Below are positions 49,688-59,837 of a stretch of DNA of 64,000 bases, in pieces (position 1 is the stretch's first letter; every line of letters starts with the position of its first letter). The translations under genes and the position numbers were made by a program. Location: the NCBI GenBank assembly GCA_008729055.1, contig SDUX01000006.1:1745501-1809500 (forward strand), in the 5' to 3' direction. A model generated the notes under the pieces. The model was not told where the DNA came from. It searched no databases and saw only the letters and a list, made by a program, of their open reading frames with translations. Source of the stretch: Pyropia haitanensis. Taxonomy: Eukaryota; Rhodophyta; Bangiophyceae; Bangiales; Bangiaceae.

Positions 49688-50635
49688 TCGTCATCGTCGT
49701 CGGCATCGTCGGAGTGGCCGACCGGCGGCGCCGCCGCCGTCACGCCGCCGCCACCGCCGCCGCCGCCGCCACCGCCGCCGCCGCCGCTGGCCACCGCGGC
49801 GGCCGAGCCGGCAATGGCCGCGCCGGCGGCGACACTGGAAGAGCCGGTGGCGGCGGCAGCGGCCGAGCCGGCGGCGACACTGGCCGAGCCGGTGTCGGCG
49901 GCAGCGGCCGAGCCGGCGGTGTCCGAACCGGCGGCGGCGGCGTCCAAGGCGGCGGCGGCGGCGGCGGCGGCGGCGGACGCCCCCCCCTACCCCCACCACG
50001 CCTTTGCCGACCACGCGGCGTTCACCGCGGCGCTGCTGTCCCTCTCCGACGACCCGCTAGCCGCGACGGGCACGCGGGTGGTACCCAGCCGGGGCCCGCC
50101 CACGGCCCGCCTCATGATCATTGGCGAGGCGCCCGGCGCGGCCGAGGACGCGGCGGGCGCGCCCTTTGTCGGCCCCAGCGGGCGGCTCCTCGACGCCATC
50201 CTGTCCGCCGCCGGCCTCGACCCCGCCGCGGACGTGTACGTGACCAACGTGGTCAAGCGGCGGCCGCCGGGCAACCGGGACCCGACCGCCGCCGAGGTCG
50301 CCTGGTACCGCCCGTGGCTGGTGGAGGAGGTGCGCCTCGTCGCGCCGGCGGTCGTGATGGCCCTCGGCCGCGTCGCCGCGCGGGCGGTGACGGGGGATCC
50401 ACGCCCGCTGGGGCAGGTGCGGGGGGTGTGGGTGCGGTGGGAGGCAGTGGGGGGGGGGGGGGCGGGCGTGTGGGTGCTGCCGGCCTTCCACCCGTCGTAC
50501 CTGCTGCGGAACCCGTCGGCGGCGGTGGGGGGGGCCAAGGCGCTGATGTGGGATGACATCCGGGAGGTGGCGCGGGTGCTGGGGGGGGGGGACGTGGCCG
50601 TCGGGCGCACTTATCAGGGGCCGGGGGTGCCGTGA
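49310..50635 (+). CDS. Family-4-type uracil-DNA glycosylase, plastid-targeted, without Fe-S cysteines
   Basis: Excises uracil from DNA in base-excision repair. 441 residues, one exon. The start MAAAFVPLAPPCRPPRPCRR is transit-peptide-like (early Phe, basic, no acids), suggesting a plastid. A ~170-residue Pro/Ala linker follows. The catalytic domain (about 230-430) has the family-4 motifs LMIIGEAPGAAEDAAGAPFV (272 on), GPSGRLLDAIL, VYVTNVVKRRPPGNRDPTAAE, and FHPSYLLRNP (393 on). Classical family-4 enzymes hold a 4Fe-4S cluster on four Cys. Here KCRPP is KRRPP (Arg317) and the CxPYL Cys is Tyr333. No Cys pair was found in the region before the GEAPG motif. The cluster therefore seems absent while active-site motifs are kept. 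Confidence 0.88.
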
Positions 50636-51208
50636 GGGGGGGGGGGTGCCCGCGGTGCGGACGGGTGCAGTGGGGACGGAGGGGGGCTGCGGTGCGCGCC
50701 GCGGATGGGGGGAGGCGAGCAGCTGCGTGGCGCCGCGTGGGTGGCACGCCCGCGTGCACCCAGACGCCGCGCTGCCTGTCGCGCCGCCGTGGCGGGCGCC
50801 GCCCTCGGTCGGGGGGGGCGGGCGGGTGGGGGGGACGCCGCCTGTGTCGGCCGGCCGGCCGCCGCGCATCCGTCCCCCCCCAATACGGCGTTGACTCCCG
50901 CTCGGGCCGTGTCCCCGGCGCGCCTTGCCGCGGCGCACGTCCCGCCCGCTGTGGCTAGCAGCGCTGCTCGGCCTGGCCGCCGCACCCCGTGCGGCGGCTG
51001 TCCAATGTCGCGCCCGTCGTTTTGTCGTGTGCTCGCTGCCGCTCCGCCCGCTCCCCCCCCCCCCCTCCCCCCCCCCCCCCCACCGGGTGCCGACACATCC
51101 CCCCCTTCCCCCGCGCCCGCTCCTCTCGCCCCGCCGCTCCCTCCGCCCCCCCCCACCCGCCCGGCCGCCCCCCCCACCCGCCCGGCCGCCCCCCCCACCC
51201 GCACGTCG
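50636..51208. other. Spacer between convergent genes
   Basis: 3' flanks of the glycosylase (plus) and DP-like gene (minus). G and C runs; no gene seen. Confidence 0.45.
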
Positions 51209-51339
51209 TCAGTCCCCCCGCGGTGGCGGCGGCGGCGGCTCGTCATCGTCAAACACCAAAAACGACGCTGCCGCCGCCGACGCGGTCGCAAACGCCGCCG
51301 CCGACGCGGCGCGCGCGGCCGGGTCCGCGTCCGCGTCCA

Positions 51340-51373
<34 letters not shown>

Positions 51374-51527
51374 GGCGTCGGCGTCGGCGTCGGCGGCGGC
51401 GGCGGCGTCGTCGACGGCGCCCCAGTGGGCGTCTCTCCTGCCGGCCGCGGCGGCGGCGGCGGCCGACCCGCCGCCGCCGCCGTCCGTGTCGGTCAGCGTC
51501 CGCTCGCTGTCCGCGTCGTCCTCCACG

Positions 51528-51564
<37 letters not shown>

Positions 51565-52007
51565 GGCTGCCGCCGTCGACGCTGCCGCCGCCGCCGCCGC
51601 TGCAAGGGGACACCCCGCCGCCGTCACTGCCGCCGCGGCGGCCGCGGCGGCCGCCGCGCCCCCCCCCCCGGGGCGGCCGCGTCGGCGGTGGCAGCGTCGG
51701 TGCGCCCCCTCCCCCCTCCCCCCCAGCCGCCGCGGCCGCGGCGGCAGCCGCGACGCCCGCCGCCGGCAGCCGCAGCAGGTGCACGAGGTCCACCTCGGCG
51801 AGCACCGTAAACGGGCAGCCGAGCGTCACCGTTGCCGACGCGGCCGCCGCGGCCGGCGCCGTCGTCGCCGGCGCCGCCGCCGGCGCCGCCGCCGCTGCCG
51901 CGGGCGGCGGCGCGCCCGCCGACACGCCAATCGATACGGCCGCCCGGCGGGGGGCGTGGACGAGCACCAGCGGAAAGGGCAGCCGCCGGTCGTGGCCCGC
52001 CGCGGCG

Positions 52008-52039
<32 letters not shown>

Positions 52040-52732
52040 CGACCGCCGCCGTGCCGCGGCGGCCGCGGCGGCGGCGGGCGCGCCACGGCCCGTGGTGGCG
52101 GCTTGGGCGCCCGCCGCGCCGTCGGCGTCGGCGGCGGCAGCGTCGGCGGCGGCGGCGGCGGCGGCGGTCGCGGCCGCCGCGACGGCACGGTTGCGGTCGA
52201 GGAGGCACGCCAGCCGCGAGCGGGCGGCCGCCAGGTGCGCCGCGACGCCGGCCTTGGCCGCCACCCGCCGCCGGGCGGCCGCGACCGCCGCCGCCGCCGC
52301 CGCGACCGCCCGGTCCCGCCGCGCCGGCCGCCGCGAGGGCAGCCCGCCGCCGCCGCCGCCGCCACCCCCACCGCCACCGCCGCCGGCAGCGGGGGGGAGG
52401 GCGGCCGGCAGCCGCGCCAGCACCTCTGCCGCCGCGCCGGGGCGGTCCGCCCCGAGCGCCGCCGCGTCGCCGGCGGCGGCGGCGGCGGCGGCGACCCCAG
52501 GGGCGGCGGCGGCGGCAGCACCCCCCCCCCCCCCCCCGCATCGGGCGGCCACCCCCCCCCCCGGGGCGGCGCGACCACGCACGGCACCGCGTCATCCCCC
52601 GCCCAGCGGAGCGTCTTGCCATCCCCCCGCGCGAGCACCCCCACCGCCGCGAGCACGCTGATCGCGTCGTACACCCGCCGGCGGGCGGAGCGCTTGGTGT
52701 ACTCCCCCCCCCCGTGGCGGCGGCGGCCGAGC

Positions 52733-52763
<31 letters not shown>

Positions 52764-53613
52764 CGCGATGCCGTCGGCAATGGCCAGGCTGTTGGCGACG
52801 CGGACGGTGCGGAGGCGGCACACGAGGGCGGCGGCGATGGCGCGGAGGTTGTGCAGCGGCTGGTCGGGGTCGGGCGTCCAGAGCGGCTCGGGCGTGACGG
52901 GGGGGGGGGGGTGGGCGGCAGGTGGTGCAGGGGGGGGGGGGGGGTGCCAATGCCCTGGGGGGGGTCGCCGTTTGGGGGGGGGGGCGGGGGGGGGTTCCCC
53001 CCGCCGCGCCGGCTGCCGCCGCCGCCGCCGCCGGCACCGCCCGTGGCGGCGAGCCGCCCGCCGCGGCGGCGGCGACGGCCGCCACGCCCGCCGCCGCCGC
53101 CGCCGCCGCGGCCGCCGCGTCGGCGGCGCGGAGCTTGCGGCGCTTGGCGGCGGGCGCCGCGCCGCCAGCCGCCGCCGCCGCCCGTGGCGACGCCGCCCCC
53201 GCACCGCCCGCCGCCGCCGCCGCCGCGACAGCCGCCGCCGCCGCCGTCGGCGCCGCCGCGGGTGCGCGCCCGCCGTCGGCCGGCCCGTCGGTCACGTCCA
53301 CCACCGACCGGGGGGTGACCGCCGCGGCGGCCGGCGGCGGCGGCGGCGGCGGCCGTCGGAGGAGCGGCTCGGTCAACCCCCCCCCCCCGCCGCCCGCTGG
53401 TGCCGGCCGACCGTCGCCGCCGCCGCCGTCGCCGCCGCCGCCGCCGCCACACCAGCCGGCCGCCACCAGCAGGCCACCGCCCGCGCCGTCGGCGGCGTCG
53501 GTGCGGGTGGCGCCGCCGCCGTCGGCGGCGGTGGCGCCGCCGCCGACGCTGCCGGCAGTGACGACGCGGACGGCGGCGGCGTCGAGCGCGCGGACGCGCT
53601 TGGTCGCGCTCAT
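51209..53613 (-). CDS. DP-type (E2F dimerisation partner) transcription factor, frame broken at homopolymers
   Basis: E2F/DP heterodimers control S-phase genes. Four pieces in two alternating frames make one protein. They are: N-terminus from ATG 53613 (MSATKRVRALDAAAVRVV); winged helix part 1 (QPLHNLRAIAAALVCRLRTV, RVANSLAIADGIA); part 2 (EYTKRSARRRVYDAISVLAA, VGVLARGDGKTLRWAG), where RRRVYDA is the DEF box; and the coiled-coil and DP domain (LPFPLVLVHAPRRAAVSIGV ... LGCPFTVLAEVDLVHLLRL, like LPFIIV... FEIHDDIEVLKRM of DPs). It ends in an Asp/Ala repeat tail and FLVFDDDEP. The breaks coincide with C runs near 52925-52945, 52702-52712 and 52515-52565; at the middle one a single-base change restores the frame. 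Start uncertain: the frame is open further upstream. Confidence 0.65.
51330..51400 (-). repeat. GCGTCC/GCGTCG hexamer repeat
   Basis: Tandem hexamers coding the alternating Asp-Ala acidic stretch near the C-terminus of the DP-like protein. Confidence 0.85.
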
Positions 53614-53635
53614 CGCCGCGCCGCCGGGGGCAACG

Positions 53636-53691
<56 letters not shown>

Positions 53692-55577
53692 CGACGCCGT
53701 CGTTGCCGCCGCCACCGTCGCCGCCGTCACCACCGCCACCGCCGCCGCCGCCGTCGTCGTCACCGTCGTCGTCGCCGTCGTCGTCACCGTCGTCGCCACC
53801 GTCGACGGGGGTGGAGGGGCACGGCGCGGTGGGGGGGGGGCGGCAAGACCCCGGCGGGCCGCGCGCGCGCGGTCGCCCCGTCCGTGACAAGCCGGCAGCG
53901 GGGCAGGGGGATGGCGCGGAGGAGGGAGCGCAGGGTGCCGGCGGGAGCGGCCGCCGAGGGAGCGGGAAGGGGGGGGGGGGGGGCGGGGGCGGCGGGGGGG
54001 GGAGGGACGGAGACGCGCCGCCGGCGTCACCCGCGGCGCGGCGGCCGGCCGTCCCTGCGCGGCTGCACGGCCGGCACGGCCGCACGCGGACGGCGGGCGG
54101 GCGGGGACGGGCGGGGGCAGCGGCGAGCGGGCGGCGGCACCCGCGGCGGCCGCACCGTCGCGGCCGGTCCGGCGTCTGCGCGCGCGCGCGCGCGCGGGGG
54201 TGGCGTCCCCCCCCCCCCCCCAAAAAAAACGGCGGCGGCCATGATATAGGCGGGCGGGCTCTCCCCCCCCCCCCACTCCCCCCGCCGCCCTCCCCCCCCC
54301 GCCGGCGGCGGCGGCAGCCACCCCACGACCGCCGCGGCGGTCGGCAGCGGCCGGCGGCCCGTCTGGCGACCCGGCCGGCCGCGCCCCCCCCGGCGGCGCG
54401 GCCGCCGCCCGCCGCGCCGCCGCGCCGCCGCCGTGCGTCGGCCGCCGCCGCTCCCGCCAGCCGCCCGCGGCGGCGGCGGGCGGCGGGGGCGCCCGCGCGG
54501 CGGGCACCGCCGCCCCCCCCCACCCCGCGGCGCGCGCGCGGGAAAAGAGGGGCGGTGGGGGGGGGGGTGGGGGGGGAATGCTCCGACCGCGGCGCGCGCG
54601 GGACGCCGGCATGGGCGGCGGCGGCGGCAGCGGCGGCGGCAGCGGCGGCGGCAGCGGCGGCGGCGGCGGCGGCCACCCCCCCCCATGCCACCCCCCCCCC
54701 AATCCCCCCCCCCCCAATCCCCCCCCCCCCAATCCGCCCTCTCCCCCCCCCGCGCGCCCGTCATCACGCCTTTCCCGCGCTCCCCCACCCGTCGCGGGAC
54801 CGCATCGCGGCGGCGCGTGCCGGCCGCTGCCGCCGCCGCCAGCTGCCGCCGCCGCCGCCGCCAGCTGCCGCCGCCGCCGCCGCCGCCGCCGCGGCGGGCG
54901 GCAGCGGCGGAGGCGGCGGCGGGGGGGGGGGGGGGGGGGCGGGAAAACGCCGCCGACGGGCGCGTCGCGGTCGGGCGTGCGGGTCCCGCGGTGTGGGGTC
55001 AAGAGCGGTAGAGCCCCACTGCGAGGGGGGGGGGGGGGGGGCGCCAGCCGCCACGCGGGTGGGGGGGGGGGGGGGGGGGGATGCCCCGCGCGCCGGCGGG
55101 AGCGCCGCCGCGGCGGCCGCGGCGGCCGCCGCGGATCGCGGGCGCGAGGCGCGGGGGGGAGCGGCGGCGCGGCGGCGCGGCGCCAAGGGCAGGGGGGGTG
55201 CACCCCGGTTTTTTTTTTGGCGCCAATTTTGCCCGCGGACCGGCCGTTGGGGGTTGGTGCGGGGGGGGGGGGGGGGACGGCAAGGGGCGTGCGGCCGACC
55301 GCCGCGTCGGCCCCCGCCGCGGCCGCCGGGGGGGGGGGGCGCGTCGTCGACGGTGGAATTGTGGATGGGATTTGGGTCGGCGGCGGCGGGGGGGGGGCCG
55401 CTTGGGCGCCGAAACGTTGGTGCTGTCGCGGTCGTACGCTGCGGCGCGGGACGTCCCTATCGCGCCCCGCCGCCGTCGCCGGCCGTGACGACGCCCGCCG
55501 CGCGTGCTGTGCCCGTCGGCGACGCCGCGCCCGCCCCGTCGCTCGTGCCGTCGTCCCACCCCGCCATGCCCGCCCTG

Positions 55578-55612
<35 letters not shown>

Positions 55613-55871
55613 TGCTGCCGCCGCCGCCACCCGCGGCGCCCGCCACCAGCGGCGGGCGGCGGGCGGCCCGCCGGTACCACCGCGGCGGCCGCCCCCACGG
55701 GCGCGTCCGCCTCGCCGCGTCCGCGCCGAGCCGCGCCTCTGCCCGACGCGTCGCGGGCGGCGTGTCGGGCCCCCCCCCTCCCGCCGGCTGTCGGCCGCAC
55801 GGCCGCTGCCGGTGGGAGCCGGGGCACGCGGCGGCGGCGGCGGCGGTTGGGGCGGGCTCCCCCCCCTGCCG

Positions 55872-55903
<32 letters not shown>

Positions 55904-57107
55904 CGTGTCTCCGCGCGCACCGCGGTGGCCTGCCCACGGCGGCGTGCGGTGGTTGCCATGGTGCTTTTGGCGGCGGCGGCGTGGGTGGGGGGCGCCGCCG
56001 CCGCGGCCGCGGCCCGGGCGGCCCGACCCGCGCCGACGCGAGCCCCGGTTGGACGCGGTGCCGCGGCCGGCCGCGCCGGCGTTGGCCCGCCGCGTCGGCA
56101 CCGGCGGTGGCGTCGACTGGTCGGCCGGCCCGCCACGCCCCCCCGCCGCTGCGTGGCGGCCCCGCCGACGCCGCCTGGCCGTGCGCGTGCCGCCCGGGGG
56201 TTGCCCGCCGCCGGTGGTCCCGTCGCTAGCGCTGGCCTTGTCCACACGTCGCGGCCGGCTGGGCCCAACGCCCCTTCCCCCCCCCCCCCCCCCCCCCCCC
56301 CTGTCCCACGCTCCCTCCTTCTTCCCCCACCCGTCGTCTAGTTCACTTTTGTTCACACCCTCCCGCGCCCAGTTTCCCCGGCGCGGCCGACGCCATCCGC
56401 TTTTTTTCCTCCCTCCCCATGCGCATCCGTGTTCCCCAGCCGATGCGCGCTTGCGGTGGCGCTCGTCGCCGCCGGCGGGGTGTGTCGGCGGCGGGTGTGC
56501 CGCCAGGGCGGGTGTTTGGCCACGGCGGTGGGGGCACCACCGTGACGCCCCGCAAGGTGGCGGCCGTGGCAGAGGACGCGGCCTGCCTCCTCCACTACTG
56601 TTTGTCGGCGGGGCTGCGTGGGGCCGCCGGCGAGAGGGGGGGGGCGCGTAGGACACGAATGGGGCCCCATGGGGGTGGGGGGGGGGCGGCGTGGTGGTGC
56701 CGTGGGGACGGGCCGCAGACCCGCGCGCTGTGCGCGTGCAACGCTGTGGGTGGCAACGGGGCGCGCCCAGCCGCTGGGCCCCTGCCACGCAGATGGTCCT
56801 GGTCAGCTCTGTCGAGCAGGTCTGGTGCGGTGCGCAGCAAGCGCACTTGGGGTTGTGGCTCCCCACCGCCGGCTGTGCCGCCTTGCTAGCCGCCGGGTGT
56901 CGGGCCGGTGTCGCGGTGGGTGGGGTGCACCGGGCGGTGTGCCCAGGTGGCCGTCCCGCTCTTTCTGCCCACGGCGGCCTGTCGACGACGCTGCCCACCG
57001 GCGCGTCCTCGTGGCCGAGAGCGCCGCGGTCGCCGCGGTCGCGGTCGAGTCCACCACCCTCCACTGGGCACGTGTCGCGTGCCTTGACTTGGTGATGCGG
57101 TCATTGA
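53614..57107. other. Very GC-rich region without a supported gene
   Basis: Frames of up to 1,480 codons are open on both strands, but the translations are poly-Pro, poly-Ala, poly-Gly and Arg, change character at every G/C run and show no domain. GCC repeats at 53640-53690 and 55580-55625 and many long C runs are present. Upstream exons of the DP-like gene or of the Nudix-box gene could lie here undetected. Confidence 0.45.
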
Positions 57108-58253
57108 CCCCACCCCATCCGCCTGCCGCCCGCGTACAAGGACGCCCTTCCGGCGGCCGTACGCGACGCCGCCCGCGTGCTCCTCGTCCGCCGCACGGCG
57201 GGGCCACGCGCCGGCACGTGGGGCTTCCCGCAGGGCTTCCTCGAGGCGGGTGAGCCCGCCGCCGCGGGTGCCGCCCGGGAGGCGGCGGAGGAGGCGGGCG
57301 CGGCGGTGCGGGTGGGCTCCCTCGTTGGCGTGTACGACGTGCTCGGCGCGGCACAACAAGAACAAAAAAACAGCATCGGCGTGCGTGGGCGGGCGGCGGG
57401 GGCGGCCCGCCGCCGGCGCGGCGACCGCGGCGGCCGCCGCCGCCGCGACGCCGCCGCCCGCCCACCGCCGCGGAGGCGGGGGCGCCCGCCGTGCCGCGGC
57501 CGCGCCGCGCCGACCGCGGTCGCGGCCGCCCCGCGCGGCGGGCCGTTAGCCGTCTGCGGGCGGCGGCGGCGGTGGTGGCGGCGGCGGCGCGGCCGCGGAC
57601 GGCGGCGGCGGCGGCGGCGGTGGCGCCGCCGCCTGCGCGACAGCAGCGCCAGGCACGGCACCGCCGGCGGTGGTGGCGGCGGCGGCGCCATCCGCGTGCA
57701 ATCTGTGCCGGCGGTGGGTGCGGTCTGTGCCGTCGGCCGTCGGCGGGTGCGAGCTGTGCCGGCAGTGCGTCGGTGGGTGCGAGCTGTGCCGTCGGCCGTC
57801 GGCGGGTGCGATCTGTGCCGGCAGTGCGTCGCCTACTATGATCGGTTTCCCGAGGCGGTGCCGCCGGCGGGGCCGCCCCGCCGGCGGGGCCAGCCGCCGC
57901 TGACGCTCGTTTCCGTGGCCGCGGATGGCGACACGGTAGTGGCGCCCGCCCTGTCGGCGGCCGCCACGCACACGGGCGGGGTGCTGGCGGGCCGCACGGG
58001 CGTCCGCGTCGTGCACAAGGTGCTCCGGGGGAGTGACCACGCGTCGTACCTGGTGGGCGATGGGAACACCGACGCGGTGCGGCGGCTGATGTTGGATGCG
58101 TTGCGGGTAGGAGGGGAGGGGGAGGTATTGGCGGAGGGGGGGACCTCGCCGCCGTCGTCGCGGGTGGTGGACGACCTGTTTGGAAAGACGGCGGGGGGGG
58201 CTGCGCAGTGGTGGTTGATGCGGGATCCACTTCAAAGCCTCTTCAAGGCCTGA
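57108..58253 (+). CDS. Nudix-box protein, ends uncertain, 3' end inside a transposon
   Basis: The frame opens after a TGA at 57105 with LPPAYKDALPAAVRDAARVL then LVRRTAGPRAGTWGFPQGF, and a perfect Nudix box, GFLEAGE then PAAAGAAREAAEEAGA (G-x5-E-x7-REUxEExGU), at 57234-57302. It should hydrolyse a nucleoside-diphosphate-linked substrate. Low-complexity sequence and a minisatellite follow; then another coding-looking part (CDLCRQCVAYYDRF, LTLVSVAADGDTVVAPAL, VVHKVLRGSDHASYLVGDGN, RRLMLDALRVGGEG). The stop codon lies 44 nt inside the inserted TIR element, so the last ~16 residues are transposon-derived and the native 3' end is lost or displaced. No start codon is convincing; an upstream exon is likely. 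It may be one gene with unspliced introns, or two. Confidence 0.45.
   Translation, partial: PHPIRLPPAYKDALPAAVRDAARVLLVRRTAGPRAGTWGFPQGFLEAGEPAAAGAAREAAEEAGAAVRVGSLVGVYDVLGAAQQEQKNSIGVRGRAAGAARRRRGDRGGRRRRDAAARPPPRRRGRPPCRGRAAPTAVAAAPRGGPLAVCGRRRRWWRRRRGRGRRRRRRRWRRRLRDSSARHGTAGGGGGGGAIRVQSVPAVGAVCAVGRRRVRAVPAVRRWVRAVPSAVGGCDLCRQCVAYYDRFPEAVPPAGPPRRRGQPPLTLVSVAADGDTVVAPALSAAATHTGGVLAGRTGVRVVHKVLRGSDHASYLVGDGNTDAVRRLMLDALRVGGEGEVLAEGGTSPPSSRVVDDLFGKTAGGAAQWWLMRDPLQSLFKA
57700..57835 (+). repeat. Minisatellite in the Nudix-box gene
   Basis: Units of about 30-70 nt with core GGGTGCGAGCTGTGCCGGCA. Resembles the minisatellite at 20480-20640. Confidence 0.7.
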
Positions 58254-59837
58254 TCAGGGCGGAAATCGGGCCCGGAGGCTTGAAGACCCCCTCCTGAAAG
58301 CACCGTAGGGCACGATTCCTTGAAGTGATCTTGATAAACCTTGGTATGAACGTCTTTGCGGACGTGGACAAGGACGTGCGAGGTACCACAAGGTGCGCCA
58401 GAGACAGAGCTATACAGAGACGTGAGAAAGAGCCTGCACCGAGAAGAGTTTGGCGTTTTATCAAGGAAATTCAAGCAAAATTCAACTGATCGATTAAGGG
58501 GGTCGCGTCCTGCTCTCCGCTTGAAGAGGTCGTGATCGCGCCTCTCTTAACCCAAGTACGTCACTCGGCGCGGTTTTCGACCGCTCGTGTGCCGAAGCAG
58601 TCCGGGTTTATGCCCTTGATTCTGGGCACTTGCGAAGCTCAACGGAGTTGATCTCGAGTGATACACCCTGTATCTCGCTTGTTTGATGAGTCTCCGTGGA
58701 CTGCTTCCATCAAATGGACAGCGAAGTACGCGACCGTGCAGTCTCTGATGCTCCTTCCCCGACGCTGGATGGGTTAATTGATGCCGCAGCAGTCTGGCTA
58801 CGGCATGCGCTGCTGGCTCGGTCGGCGGAGTCACCTGAACCGGCACCAGCGTGCCGAGGACTGTGTCGCGTGCAGCTTCAGTGCACACTCGCCTACGTCT
58901 CTGCACCCCCCCCCCCCCCCTCCCCCCCCCCCCCCCAGCCTTCTCCTCACGGACACCTGAGCATCTGCTCCGTAAATTGTAGGCAACTGCTTCAGCTGCC
59001 ACGCACTTGCCAGCACCAACGCCTACCCATGGCGCACCTCCTCCCCTGGCGCGACCGCGAAATTTCCGCTTCAACCCCTCCCCCCCCCCCCCCTCGTCGT
59101 CCCGATGCCTTCCGGCCACGCCTCCTCCTCCATTTCCAGACACCCCCTCCTGGCCGTCACGGACGCCCCTCATCGCTCACCTCCTCCCCTGGCGCGTCCT
59201 CCTCTTCCCGCACCCACCCCCCGCCAAACTTCCCGGTCCCCATGCCTGCCTGCGGCGCCCCTTTCTCTCGCCAAACCCCCTCCCCCCCCCAATCTTTCAC
59301 TCCGCCCGATGCGCGGGGAAGTGGACGGCGTCAGCGGTGAGGGTGGCTTCCCAAAAACGGAAAGCGGTCGTTTGCCACCGGAATGAACGGGATGAGAAGT
59401 GCGGGGGGGGCATACAGGACACTGGTGAAAAGGCCGTGCGCGTGTGACGGACATCGTGTCGCTCGCTCTCTTGGCGATGACCGAAGCACGTGGGACAGGC
59501 CAGGGTTGTGGCCGGGGCCGTGTCGCCTTGCGCGGTTCCGTCAGACGCCTCCAACTGCAATCGGGCAGAGTTTCTCGCGCCGATGAGGACTGAAATGGAG
59601 ATTTAAGAAGAGTTGGAATGTACTGGGGCCCTCCTTAACGCATGCCTAGCTCGACCTTAGTATCGTACTTCTTTGTATTTCCTACGCCACTAAGTGTGAA
59701 GATCGGACCTTAACTTGGCCGTGTCGCGGTGCGCGCTGCGGCTTGAAGAGGTACCTCTTCAAGGAAATTCAAGGCTGCTTCAACGCCTTCCGGCCTGAAG
59801 AGGCTCTGAAGCGGATCCCGGTTCAATGCCCACTGCG
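58204..59837 (-). mobile_element. Non-autonomous TIR DNA transposon, copy 2 (1.63 kb, inverted)
   Basis: Nearly identical, in opposite orientation, to 20820-22474, except for small differences such as about 27 nt missing near 59553 and diverged outer termini. Ends are CGCAGTG/CACTGCG with ATCCACTTCAAAGCCTCTTC just inside. Flanked by CTG (58201-58203, 59838-59840). A 22-bp palindrome with centre GAAGAGGTACCTCTTC lies at 59742-59763. No transposase. Confidence 0.85.

Noticed and set aside
53703..56651. 982-codon plus-strand and 1,480-codon minus-strand frames
   Set aside because: Both mostly poly-Pro/Ala/Gly/Arg; only the 3' part of the minus frame contains real DP-like pieces, which are annotated separately.
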